A program made the translations under genes and the position numbers. The notes beneath the pieces were generated by a model that saw only the letters and a program-made list of their open reading frames with translations, was not told the DNA's origin and made no database searches. Positions 16,084-21,496 of a stretch of DNA of 45,352 bases are shown one piece after another (the first letter of the stretch is position 1; each line of letters begins with the position of its first letter). The DNA is from an uncultured Clostridia bacterium (GTDB taxonomy: Bacteria > Bacillota > Clostridia > Christensenellales > Borkfalkiaceae), in NCBI GenBank assembly GCA_934248055.1, contig CAKQKI010000013.1, positions 1 to 45,352 on the forward strand. Direction: 5' to 3'.

Positions 16084-17949
16084 ATGAGCATGAAAAAAAT
16101 TGCAGGCATAAAGTTTACTGCTCCTGCCGTCAACGGTGCAACCGTTCGGTCTGAAAGCGAACTGCGCGGCGATAATTTCGTTCTCAGAAACTATAATCCG
16201 TTAAAACGGCAAGCGAGTTCGGCAATCAGAGCCGAAGCAATGAAGCGAAGGCAAGACGACGAAGCGCGGCGCAAAGCCGAACAAGCAGAAGCGAATCGCA
16301 GAAACAACGTATTGAACGGCGCGCTCGAAGGGGAGATTTTCTCCACAGGTCGCAAAATAAGACGCGCAAGCGATCTTTTTAAAAGAAATGCCGGGAATAC
16401 TTTGCCTGCGCTACGGATCGCAAATTACTTCGATATACCGAAGGATCTTAACGAGAAGCAGAAACGGTATGCTAAGAATACGGTTACAATGGGCGATTTA
16501 ACCCGTCCTACTTCGAAAAAAACGAAGTCCTATAATCCGTTGAATTTATCCCGATATATATTCATGAGCGAATTGAAAGTATGCATGCCCGGGTTTTTGT
16601 ATAACACCGTTCCCATGATTATATCGCTCGTATTGATTATATTAAATTTCAACGCCGATAATTTTATTTACAATCTGACGTGCGCCGTTTTTGCGTTAAT
16701 CGCTTTTCTTGAAAGCGCAACGATTATAAAAAGTAATAGCAATACAATTGTGAAAATTCTTGCCGCGCCTTTACCGATAGCGCTATTCGTCGCTACGGTT
16801 GCGCTGACGGAAAGATTTTATCCCGAAACGTTTGCAAAGATAGACATTAATTTCAGTATACGGCTTTTCGTTATTACATTTTCGATTTATCATTTCGGTA
16901 AATTTTACGCGTTATTCGCGATAATGTACAAGCAGGATTTACAGGCGGATTTCGGCAACGTTGTAAAGTGTAAATACGGTCCGCCCGGCGTCGGTAAAAC
17001 TTCGCAGGGCGTACACGAGATTTTTATACTCGCGCTTCTGAAGTGGAGAGACCTGCAAATGGATTACTTTTTATGGCATAGCCGGGAAAAAGAAATTTTA
17101 GCGCGAAACGATCCTGACGAACTGCTTGACTACTACGAAATTAAACAAAGTTACTCGTTTTATATAATGCATACTTGCATACCGTGTTTGTGGTCGAATC
17201 TGATTATAACCGACAGCGCCGGGCGACGTTGCCATGAACTTGAGTTAGATCATTTACGCGGTCTTAAACGTTTACCTGCTTATTCGGTGGTAATGCTTGA
17301 CGAAATAGGTACTGCGCTCGGTAATGAAGTTAGTAAGGACAAGAAGAATAACCTTGACATTGCGGATATGTTCCGGTTGGGGCGTCAGTTTTTGAAGTGG
17401 TCTGTTATCTGTTGCGAGCAAGATCCTTCGAATATGTTTATCGAGTGCCGCAGAGTTATGGGCGCGAACGAAGGTATAAAAGGGCAAACGTGGCATTGTA
17501 AACCCGTATTGCTTATTGCGCTGCGGAATATGCTTACGTTCTTTTTAACAGATATGTTCGATCGCAGTATTCCTTATATGCCGGCTTTTGCTAAGTTTTT
17601 ATCACGCTTTGACAAATTGATTTCGTCAATAGGTTTTCGTATTCAACGTACGGAGATAATGGGTAACACTCAAACGGCAATGAAGGGCGACAGCGCGGAC
17701 GTTAACGGCGCGGTTGTTGCCGGTCGAAGGTTCAGGGTCGTGCCGGCAAGAATAGTCGCGAATTATGACGACAGAGAGTTCAGACGGCAGTATCCTTCGC
17801 GATACGACAAGCAAATAAACGGACGTCTTGCCGGCGAAGGTGTGTTAAGTGAAAGGGTTACGGGCTACGGTCGGCAGTACGTTTCCGAAACGGCTACTTT
17901 AACAGAGAAGCGCGAAGCGCAGGAAAGTAAAATTAAAAATATCGCGTAA
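16084..17949 (+). CDS. polytopic membrane ATPase, Zot/pI-like
   Basis: 621 aa. Residues 1-165 are charged and cytoplasmic (an Arg/Glu-rich helix about 45-75). Four hydrophobic segments follow (about 170-188, 194-216, 226-243, 258-282), then a P-loop ATPase domain: Walker A GPPGVGKT (299-306) and Walker B SVVMLDEIGT (401-410). Next come FRLGRQFLKWSVICCEQDP and CRRVMG, which parallel the arginine-rich helix and glutamine/sensor strand of Zot proteins, the morphogenesis ATPases of filamentous phages. Classical Zot has the ATPase first and one membrane helix after it; here the order is reversed. A basic region of about 100 residues closes the protein. Conjugative coupling proteins (TraD/VirD4) also have N-terminal helices before an ATPase, but no relaxase accompanies it. 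Confidence 0.7.
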   Translation: MSMKKIAGIKFTAPAVNGATVRSESELRGDNFVLRNYNPLKRQASSAIRAEAMKRRQDDEARRKAEQAEANRRNNVLNGALEGEIFSTGRKIRRASDLFKRNAGNTLPALRIANYFDIPKDLNEKQKRYAKNTVTMGDLTRPTSKKTKSYNPLNLSRYIFMSELKVCMPGFLYNTVPMIISLVLIILNFNADNFIYNLTCAVFALIAFLESATIIKSNSNTIVKILAAPLPIALFVATVALTERFYPETFAKIDINFSIRLFVITFSIYHFGKFYALFAIMYKQDLQADFGNVVKCKYGPPGVGKTSQGVHEIFILALLKWRDLQMDYFLWHSREKEILARNDPDELLDYYEIKQSYSFYIMHTCIPCLWSNLIITDSAGRRCHELELDHLRGLKRLPAYSVVMLDEIGTALGNEVSKDKKNNLDIADMFRLGRQFLKWSVICCEQDPSNMFIECRRVMGANEGIKGQTWHCKPVLLIALRNMLTFFLTDMFDRSIPYMPAFAKFLSRFDKLISSIGFRIQRTEIMGNTQTAMKGDSADVNGAVVAGRRFRVVPARIVANYDDREFRRQYPSRYDKQINGRLAGEGVLSERVTGYGRQYVSETATLTEKREAQESKIKNIA

Positions 17950-17950
17950 A

Positions 17951-18182
17951 GAATTTCGAGCGGAACGACTGCGAGACCTCGAAATTCGAGGTCGTTTCGT
18001 TCCGTCGGAATTTAGCGATATTTTTATTACGGCGTAATCGAAAAAATGGCGACGCGACGTAATATCGGGTTATAAATAAAAAAAATATCCGATAAGTTTT
18101 TGCAAAAAATTTACGTTGCGTAGCATAGGAAATTTTTTGCACAAGTTGAAATAAAGTACTGTGCTATGATGACGTCGACGTC
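17951..18182 (+). other. structured noncoding block: nested hairpin, inverted repeat and palindrome
   Basis: The 317 nt gap after the ATPase holds no gene. A two-tier hairpin has GACCTCGAA (17975-17983) pairing with TTCGAGGTC (17985-17993), closed by GGAACGA (17962-17968) with TCGTTCC (17997-18003). A second perfect inverted repeat, GCAAAAAATTT (18102-18112) with AAATTTTTTGC (18130-18140), follows. Then comes the 12 bp palindrome GACGTCGACGTC (18171-18182). The first hairpin lacks a T-run directly after it. This is a good place for an origin, packaging signal or recombination site; the role is inferred. Confidence 0.55.
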
Positions 18183-18266
18183 CGGCACGGGAAAAATACG
18201 TTTTTTAAGTAAAAAAACGCTCTCATTGCGTTTTTGAAAATCAAAAATTAAAAAAGGAGCGAAAAA

Positions 18267-18683
18267 ATGAATATAGACAAAAACATAAGCATATTCGACG
18301 GGCGATTTAAAGCCGTTCGCCCCGCGGTTTTACTACTCGACGTCTTATGCGATTTACTGTATATGGACGCGTCGCCTTATAAAATCGGAACTAACACGTT
18401 AGCGATAACAGAAAAAGCGCTTGTTGAGATTATGGAAGATAGCGACGAGCCGCTTGAAAAAACCGCTTTAAACAGCCGTATACGACGTCTGATATACTGG
18501 CGGGCGCGTCTCGAACTTAACGGCGCTATTAAATATCAGCGCAGCAACGTGGGGAAGTACGTTATAAATCCGCTTTACAAGTTTAACGGCGCAGAAAAAG
18601 ACTTTGAACGCGCCATATTGATATGGAACACGTTTAAACCGCATTTGACGCCGAGAATTCATAACAAAATAGAGTTCTTTTAA
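18267..18683 (+). CDS. hypothetical protein, possible winged-helix
   Basis: 138 aa with a good AAGGAG site 7 nt before the ATG. It is a helix-rich basic protein without membrane segments. The stretch from NTLAITEKALVEIM through SRIRRLIYWRARLELNGAIKYQ and KYVINPLYKF has the helix-helix-helix-beta-wing pattern of a winged helix. The end mentions no metal or nuclease motif. It lies 20 nt upstream of another winged-helix-like gene and downstream of the structured block, where a replication initiator would fit. The family is not recognised and the function is open. Confidence 0.55.
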   Translation: MNIDKNISIFDGRFKAVRPAVLLLDVLCDLLYMDASPYKIGTNTLAITEKALVEIMEDSDEPLEKTALNSRIRRLIYWRARLELNGAIKYQRSNVGKYVINPLYKFNGAEKDFERAILIWNTFKPHLTPRIHNKIEFF

Positions 18684-18703
18684 AAGCGAAGGAAATAGAG
18701 AAA

Positions 18704-19177
18704 ATGAGAAAAAATAAAGAAGATATCAGGAACAGCACAGAGTATAAAGAGGTTATGAGTTATAAAAATAACGTAACTTACAGTTTAAGCCCTTATATAC
18801 GCGAAACGCTCGGATTGTCAACTGCAGAATGGATTATCCATGCGGTTATTTTAAATTTCAGCCTTTACGGCGAAATGGGCTGTTACGTGGGGAATATATC
18901 AAGGCTTCAGGCAATAACGGGATTTACTTCGGCAACCGTTAGCACAACGCTTAAAAGTTTATGCGAGCGCGGAATTATACGCGCGATTGACGGTAAATAC
19001 GGTAAGCATAAAGATTACGTCGTTACGCGCCTGTTCTATCCGAAAAATAAAGATACGGCGGATAAAAACCCCCGCGCGAAGACTGCGCAGCACTTCGAAT
19101 ATGAGCGAAATTATACGCAACAGGATCTTGATGATTTCTGCAATAATTTGGACGATATTGATTTAAATAAAATTTAG
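18704..19177 (+). CDS. winged-helix (MarR/replication-protein-like) DNA-binding protein
   Basis: 157 aa. Residues about 38-105 show a winged helix: helices around LSTAEWIIHAVILNFSL, the helix-turn-helix ISRLQAITGFTSATVSTTLKSL, the hinge CERGIIR, and a hairpin wing ending in YVVTRLFYP. This is the fold of MarR regulators and of the N-terminal domain of many plasmid and phage replication initiators. The C-terminal 45 residues are acidic and rich in Asn and Asp. The 19 nt leader AAGGAAATAGAGAAAATGA is identical to that of the DUF3846-like gene at 10528. It ends before a strong terminator at 19261-19280, so it is the last gene of the long operon. Confidence 0.65.
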   Translation: MRKNKEDIRNSTEYKEVMSYKNNVTYSLSPYIRETLGLSTAEWIIHAVILNFSLYGEMGCYVGNISRLQAITGFTSATVSTTLKSLCERGIIRAIDGKYGKHKDYVVTRLFYPKNKDTADKNPRAKTAQHFEYERNYTQQDLDDFCNNLDDIDLNKI

Positions 19178-19181
19178 CAGA

Positions 19182-19327
19182 GAATCGCGCACGTTTAAAG
19201 AGTGATTTCGGCGCGATTCCCCCGGCTTTTATATATAGAATAACTACATAATTAAAAATCAGGGCTTTTAAGCCCTTTTCGTCGTGTAAAAGGACGGATA
19301 GCCCCGTGGAGATAAAATTTATCTCTT
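19182..19327 (+). other. gap with three hairpins, including a palindrome related to one at 20823
   Basis: Within the 334 nt gap 19178-19511, GAATCGCGC (19182-19190) pairs with GCGCGATTC (19211-19219). A terminator follows at 19261-19280. Then AGATAAA-A-TTTATCT sits inside a GGATAG...CTATCC pair ending near 19335. The last element, with its flank of GGACGGATAGCC and GTGG, resembles the sequence before the terminator at 20816-20880. The rest of the gap to 19424 is AT-rich with no feature seen. Confidence 0.5.
19261..19280 (+). terminator. terminator of the long element operon
   Basis: AGGGCTT (19261-19267) pairs with AAGCCCT (19270-19276) around TT, followed by TTTC. It lies 84 nt past the stop of the winged-helix gene. 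Confidence 0.7.
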
Positions 19328-19424
19328 CTATCCCTATCTAAAATTTCAGTATAAAAATAAAACGTCTCCCGCAATCGAAAGACTAAATTTTTTTAAATAT
19401 TTTGAAAAAAAGAATGTAAAATGG

Positions 19425-19453
19425 TTGACTTATCATAGTAACTATGATATAAT
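19425..19453 (+). promoter_or_regulatory. promoter with palindromic operator filling the spacer
   Basis: TTGACT (19425-19430), 17 nt spacer, TATAAT (19448-19453). The spacer is almost wholly the 17 bp palindrome ATCATAGT-A-ACTATGAT (19432-19448), so a dimeric protein bound there would block polymerase. The promoter starts the small-gene module at 19512. The binding protein is unknown; the element's winged-helix or ribbon-helix-helix-like proteins are candidates. Confidence 0.8.
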
Positions 19454-19511
19454 ATGATTACAAAGGTTGAGAGAAACAAAAATCTTTGAAATCTAAAAAG
19501 GAGGTGCGAAT

Positions 19512-19643
19512 ATGGACAACATAACAAAAGCCTTGCAAGACTTGGCAAAAGCGGTTGAAAGTAACGACACGGTCGAACGAGTCAAAGTTACAATAACACT
19601 TAAAAAGCCAAAGACAAGCAAGGCACAAACCAAAGCCGAGTAA
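19512..19643 (+). CDS. 43 aa peptide, unknown
   Basis: Supported by AAAAGGAGGTG upstream of the ATG and by the strong promoter at 19425. The peptide begins MDNITKALQDLAKAVES, an amphipathic helix, then a beta strand (RVKVTITL) and a Lys-rich tail. It might be a small DNA-binding or toxin-antitoxin partner, but no family is recognised. It is the first gene of the second module. Confidence 0.6.
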   Translation: MDNITKALQDLAKAVESNDTVERVKVTITLKKPKTSKAQTKAE

Positions 19644-19737
19644 ATCGGCGAGGCAGAGCGGGCGGGAAACCGCCCCTCGTAAGTCCTATTCTATCATATT
19701 TAGTCGGGTTTGTCAAATCGAAAAACGGAGGTGTAAT

Positions 19738-19908
19738 ATGACGATCGAAAAAAACGGTAAAACTTACAAGGTAGCGGAAAGCGCGAAATCGTGGACGGTA
19801 TCCATATTAAGCGATTGCAACGTAACGGCGACGGCGAAAATATCTAAATCCGATTGCCCTACTTTCGACGACGTAAAAGCGTTTATCGCCGAAAACGACT
19901 TGTTTTAA
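19738..19908 (+). CDS. 56 aa hypothetical protein
   Basis: The ATG at 19738 has ACGGAGGTG at the right distance. The sequence reads as a small beta-rich domain (KTYKVAESAKSWTVSIL, then TATAKISKSDCPTFDD) with a terminal helix DVKAFIAENDLF. Two cysteines are present. No family is recognised. It lies between the 43 aa and 64 aa genes in the same direction and is probably co-transcribed. Confidence 0.6.
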   Translation: MTIEKNGKTYKVAESAKSWTVSILSDCNVTATAKISKSDCPTFDDVKAFIAENDLF

Positions 19909-19920
19909 CGGGGGTACAAA

Positions 19921-20115
19921 ATGGCACGGAGTGAGGCACAGAAAGCCGCCGACGCAAGATACGCAAAAAAGATAAACGGAAAATACAAGCCGTTTATTGT
20001 AAATCTCGATCCCGCCGAACTTGCCCGCATTAACGCCGTTATAGCGGCGGCGGGTATGAAAAAAGCCGAGTTTTTGCGTTGGGCGGTCGGCGAATTGGAA
20101 AACAAAAACAAATAA
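19921..20115 (+). CDS. 64 aa ribbon-helix-helix-like protein
   Basis: Begins MARSEAQKAADARYAKK, a pattern common in small proteins of Bacillota mobile elements, followed by a strand (YKPFIVNLDPAE) and two helices (LARINAVIAAAG, KKAEFLRWAVGELE). Strand-helix-helix is the ribbon-helix-helix DNA-binding fold of CopG/Arc repressors and antitoxins. No toxin gene is adjacent. GGGGTAC precedes the start by 6 nt. The gene ends at a bidirectional terminator. Confidence 0.65.
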   Translation: MARSEAQKAADARYAKKINGKYKPFIVNLDPAELARINAVIAAAGMKKAEFLRWAVGELENKNK

Positions 20116-20130
20116 GCAAAAAAAGATGAA

Positions 20131-20158
20131 AGGGCTGCCGATAGGGCAGCCCTTTTAC
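20131..20158. terminator. bidirectional terminator
   Basis: AGGGCTGCC (20131-20139) pairs perfectly with GGCAGCCCT (20145-20153) around GATAG, with T on the right and an A-run on the left. It separates the convergent 64 aa and 84 aa genes. Confidence 0.88.
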
Positions 20159-20409
20159 TTTAACTTTGGAACGACGAAAGCGGATTGTTTCGCCGTGTAT
20201 GCGGGTTGAGTGTTATGCGCGTCAAATTCGACGCAAAGTATCGCCATTTTGTTCGCAACGACATTTAAATCGTTTATTAAATCGTCAATGTTGTAGTTGC
20301 CGTTGTCCGCGTCGGCTGTCTGAGCGACGAATCGCGCCGCGCCGATGCATCGATTAAGCGCGGCGGTTGTTATGTTTAAATTGTGTTTTAAAGTCGCTTG
20401 CGATATCAT
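20155..20409 (-). CDS. 84 aa protein homologous to the N-terminal segment of the element integrase
   Basis: Helical protein. Residues about 12-37 align with integrase residues 12-39: both have L......A.NR..GAAR followed after 6-7 residues by DAD. About 11 of 28 positions are identical and several more conservative. The following region (IDDLINDLNVVANKMAILCVEFD) is a second amphipathic helix pair. The gene has a perfect-consensus promoter covered by operators of the adjacent XRE regulator, so its expression is tightly controlled. A role as a directionality factor, an integrase decoy or a competitor for a shared partner is inferred from the shared domain. Confidence 0.65.
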   Translation of the reverse strand: MISQATLKHNLNITTAALNRCIGAARFVAQTADADNGNYNIDDLINDLNVVANKMAILCVEFDAHNTQPAYTAKQSAFVVPKLK

Positions 20410-20452
20410 TGTTTGTTACCGTCCTTTGCGTTTATATATGCTAAATTTATTT

Positions 20453-20525
20453 GACCTAATAGGTTATTTGAGAATATTATATGACCTGTTGGGTTATTTG
20501 TCAAACATTTTTGACCTAATAGGTT
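20453..20525 (-). promoter_or_regulatory. consensus minus-strand promoter with three 13 bp operators 30 bp apart
   Basis: On the minus strand TTGACA (20499-20504), 17 nt and TATAAT (20476-20481) are perfect consensus and drive the 84 aa gene. Three near-palindromic copies of GACCTAATAGGTT lie at 20453-20465, 20483-20495 (GACCTGTTGGGTT) and 20513-20525, exactly 30 bp apart. The middle copy fills the promoter spacer. They are the likely binding sites of the divergent XRE protein at 20554. A weaker plus-strand promoter (TTGACC 20451-20456 with TATTAT 20475-20480) overlaps the first site, giving autoregulation. Confidence 0.8.
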
Positions 20526-20553
20526 AAAATATTTTCAAAGGTGGTACAAAATT

Positions 20554-20781
20554 ATGATTACACTTGACCAAATTCGCAAGAGAATAACCGAAGCCATAAA
20601 GCAAAGCGGACTATCTCAAACTGAGATAGCCCGTCGCTTGAATGTAAAACCGACACAAATATGCAGTTACATAAAAGGGCGTAAAATGCCCGCTTTGGAT
20701 ACGTTTGCAAATCTTTGCGCCGTGCTTGACCTCGATGCAAACGATATACTTTGCGTAGAAGAATACGGCAAAGCGGACTAA
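20554..20781 (+). CDS. XRE-family regulator of the second module
   Basis: 75 aa, essentially one helix-turn-helix domain: KQSGLSQTEIARRLNVKPTQICSYIKGRKMPALDTFANLCAVLDLDANDIL. The recognition helix is about residues 34-44. An AAGGTGG site precedes the ATG. With no effector domain it should be a simple repressor acting on the three operators just upstream. It is distinct from the XRE repressor at 10063. Confidence 0.85.
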   Translation: MITLDQIRKRITEAIKQSGLSQTEIARRLNVKPTQICSYIKGRKMPALDTFANLCAVLDLDANDILCVEEYGKAD

Positions 20782-20815
20782 TTTTTTGAAAGTACACTTT
20801 CAAAAAAAGGGCGGT

Positions 20816-20880
20816 AGCCACGGGGTGATAAAATTTATCACCCGAATATATAAATTTTATCACCCTTCGCGGCTTTTTTC
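20816..20880 (+). terminator. long-stem terminator after the XRE gene
   Basis: A 15 bp perfect stem, GGGTGATAAAATTTA (20823-20837) with TAAATTTTATCACCC (20851-20865), is extended by AGCCACG (20816-20822) with CGCGGCT (one mismatch) and followed by TTTTTT. The first half is itself a palindrome (20823-20843), so two alternative folds are possible. A further hairpin, TTTTTTGAAAGT with ACTTTCAAAAAA, lies at 20782-20807. Confidence 0.8.
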
Positions 20881-20924
20881 TTTTCTAAATTAAAATTTTC
20901 TTTTTAAAATAAAAATTAAATAAT

Positions 20925-21091
20925 GCGCATATAGCGCGGGCGTATTGTATAAACTTTATTGCGTGTTAAGCGTATATGCGCGCTCTCGCGCGCGTAATCG
21001 GTGGCGCGAACGGTTTTTTATCAAAACGAAAACCAGACGTCGCGCCGTTTAGCATATAAACGCGCCTAAACGGCGCTCAATCTGATAAAAA
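20925..21091 (+). other. GC-rich multi-hairpin block next to attR
   Basis: Between the terminator and attR there is no gene. GCGCATATA (20925-20933) pairs with TATATGCGC (20973-20981). A GCGCG...CGCGC hairpin follows near 20978-20994. GCGCCGTTTAG (21042-21052) pairs perfectly with CTAAACGGCGC (21066-21076), and the whole is enclosed by TTTTTATCA (21015-21023) with TGATAAAAA (21083-21091). Such a nested fold could be an origin, a packaging signal or a structured RNA. The last 70 nt before attR show nothing. Confidence 0.55.
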
Positions 21092-21159
21092 CGAAAGGGT
21101 AAATAAATGGGGAAAAACTCAAAATTATCGATAAAATGTGCAATTTTGGAACGATTTTT

Positions 21160-21185
21160 AGGTTCAAATCCTGTTCTCTCCGCCA
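21160..21185 (+). repeat. attR, 26 bp direct repeat
   Basis: A perfect copy of the tRNA-Ser 3' end including CCA, without the rest of a tRNA. It marks the right border of the element. Confidence 0.95.
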
Positions 21186-21198
21186 GTAGTGAATAATG

Positions 21199-21236
21199 CG
21201 AACTCTGACGATAAGTTAGAGTTCGTATTTTTCTTT
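21199..21236 (+). terminator. original tRNA-Ser terminator, displaced by integration
   Basis: CGAACTCT (21199-21206) pairs with AGAGTTCG (21218-21225), followed by TATTTTTCTTTT. It lies 13 nt after attR, the place where the tRNA terminator would stand in the empty site. Confidence 0.75.
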
Positions 21237-21286
21237 TCTAACGAATATTTCGGAATGATAATAAGATGATGAATACTGAAACCTAT

Positions 21287-21313
21287 GCCGGGCGAATAAT
21301 CGCTCGGCTTTTT
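21287..21313 (+). terminator. second terminator downstream of attR
   Basis: GCCGGGCGA (21287-21295) pairs with TCGCTCGGC (21300-21308, one G-T pair) around ATAA, followed by TTTTT. No complete gene precedes it, so it may be the end of a lost gene. Confidence 0.7.
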
Positions 21314-21413
21314 CTATGCTCAAAAACAGGTGCTTGATTCTTCGCTGTTTAACGCGATAAATAATCTTGCCGAAAAGTACAATATGGCGATACTGTATTC
21401 TCGCCTGGCATAG
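21300..21413 (+). pseudogene. possible gene remnant
   Basis: A short frame between a TAA at 21297 and TAG at 21411 reads as a plausible protein tail (VLDSSLFNAINNLAEKYNMAIL) but has no start codon in place and no ribosome site. It overlaps the terminator stem. Either it is the decayed end of a gene lost during rearrangement or it is chance. The remainder of 21186-21496 holds the two terminators and a small hairpin (GCTTGCG 21445-21451 with CGCAAGC 21462-21468). Confidence 0.2.
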
Positions 21414-21496
21414 CAGCCGATATATATATGAAATACCGATTTACGCTTGCGTTTGTGCAGCCGCAAGCGCCATCACCTGTGGCTAAGCAGGGTAGA

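Larger units (their letters stand above)
8576..21185. mobile_element. 12.6 kb integrative element in tRNA-Ser, candidate filamentous-virus-like prophage
   Basis: The limits are two perfect 26 bp copies of the tRNA-Ser 3' end (8576-8601 and 21160-21185). The tyrosine integrase lies next to attL and points at it. Content in order: integrase and XRE repressor (minus), then on plus a DUF3846-like gene, a 438 aa exported protein, a 150 aa exported protein, a 992 aa exported and anchored protein, a membrane ATPase with Zot-like P-loop features and two winged-helix-like proteins. A second module follows: three tiny genes, a minus-strand 84 aa gene and an XRE regulator. No relaxase, mating-pair genes, terminase, portal or capsid are seen, which argues against an ICE or tailed phage. 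The ATPase next to an anchored surface protein resembles the pI/pIII pair of inoviruses. A coat protein and a replication initiator were not identified, so the class is inferred. Confidence 0.85.

Noticed and set aside
19512..20115. Toxin-antitoxin system from the three tiny genes
   Set aside because: The 64 aa protein looks like a ribbon-helix-helix protein, but neither neighbour resembles a known toxin; context alone is not enough.
20453..20525. CRISPR-like or iteron array
   Set aside because: Only three near-palindromic 13 bp sites with 17 bp between them, placed on a promoter beside an XRE gene; an operator array explains them better.
8576..21185. Element as an integrative conjugative element
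   Set aside because: No relaxase, VirB4 or other mating-pair genes and no recognisable oriT; the single ATPase looks more Zot-like than VirD4-like.
8576..21185. Element as a tailed-phage prophage or PICI-type satellite
   Set aside because: No terminase, portal, capsid, tail, holin or primase is visible; exported proteins with membrane anchors dominate instead.
21107..21196. 29-codon frame running across attR
   Set aside because: Its second half is the tRNA repeat read as protein, the ribosome site is weak, and the frame would change on excision.
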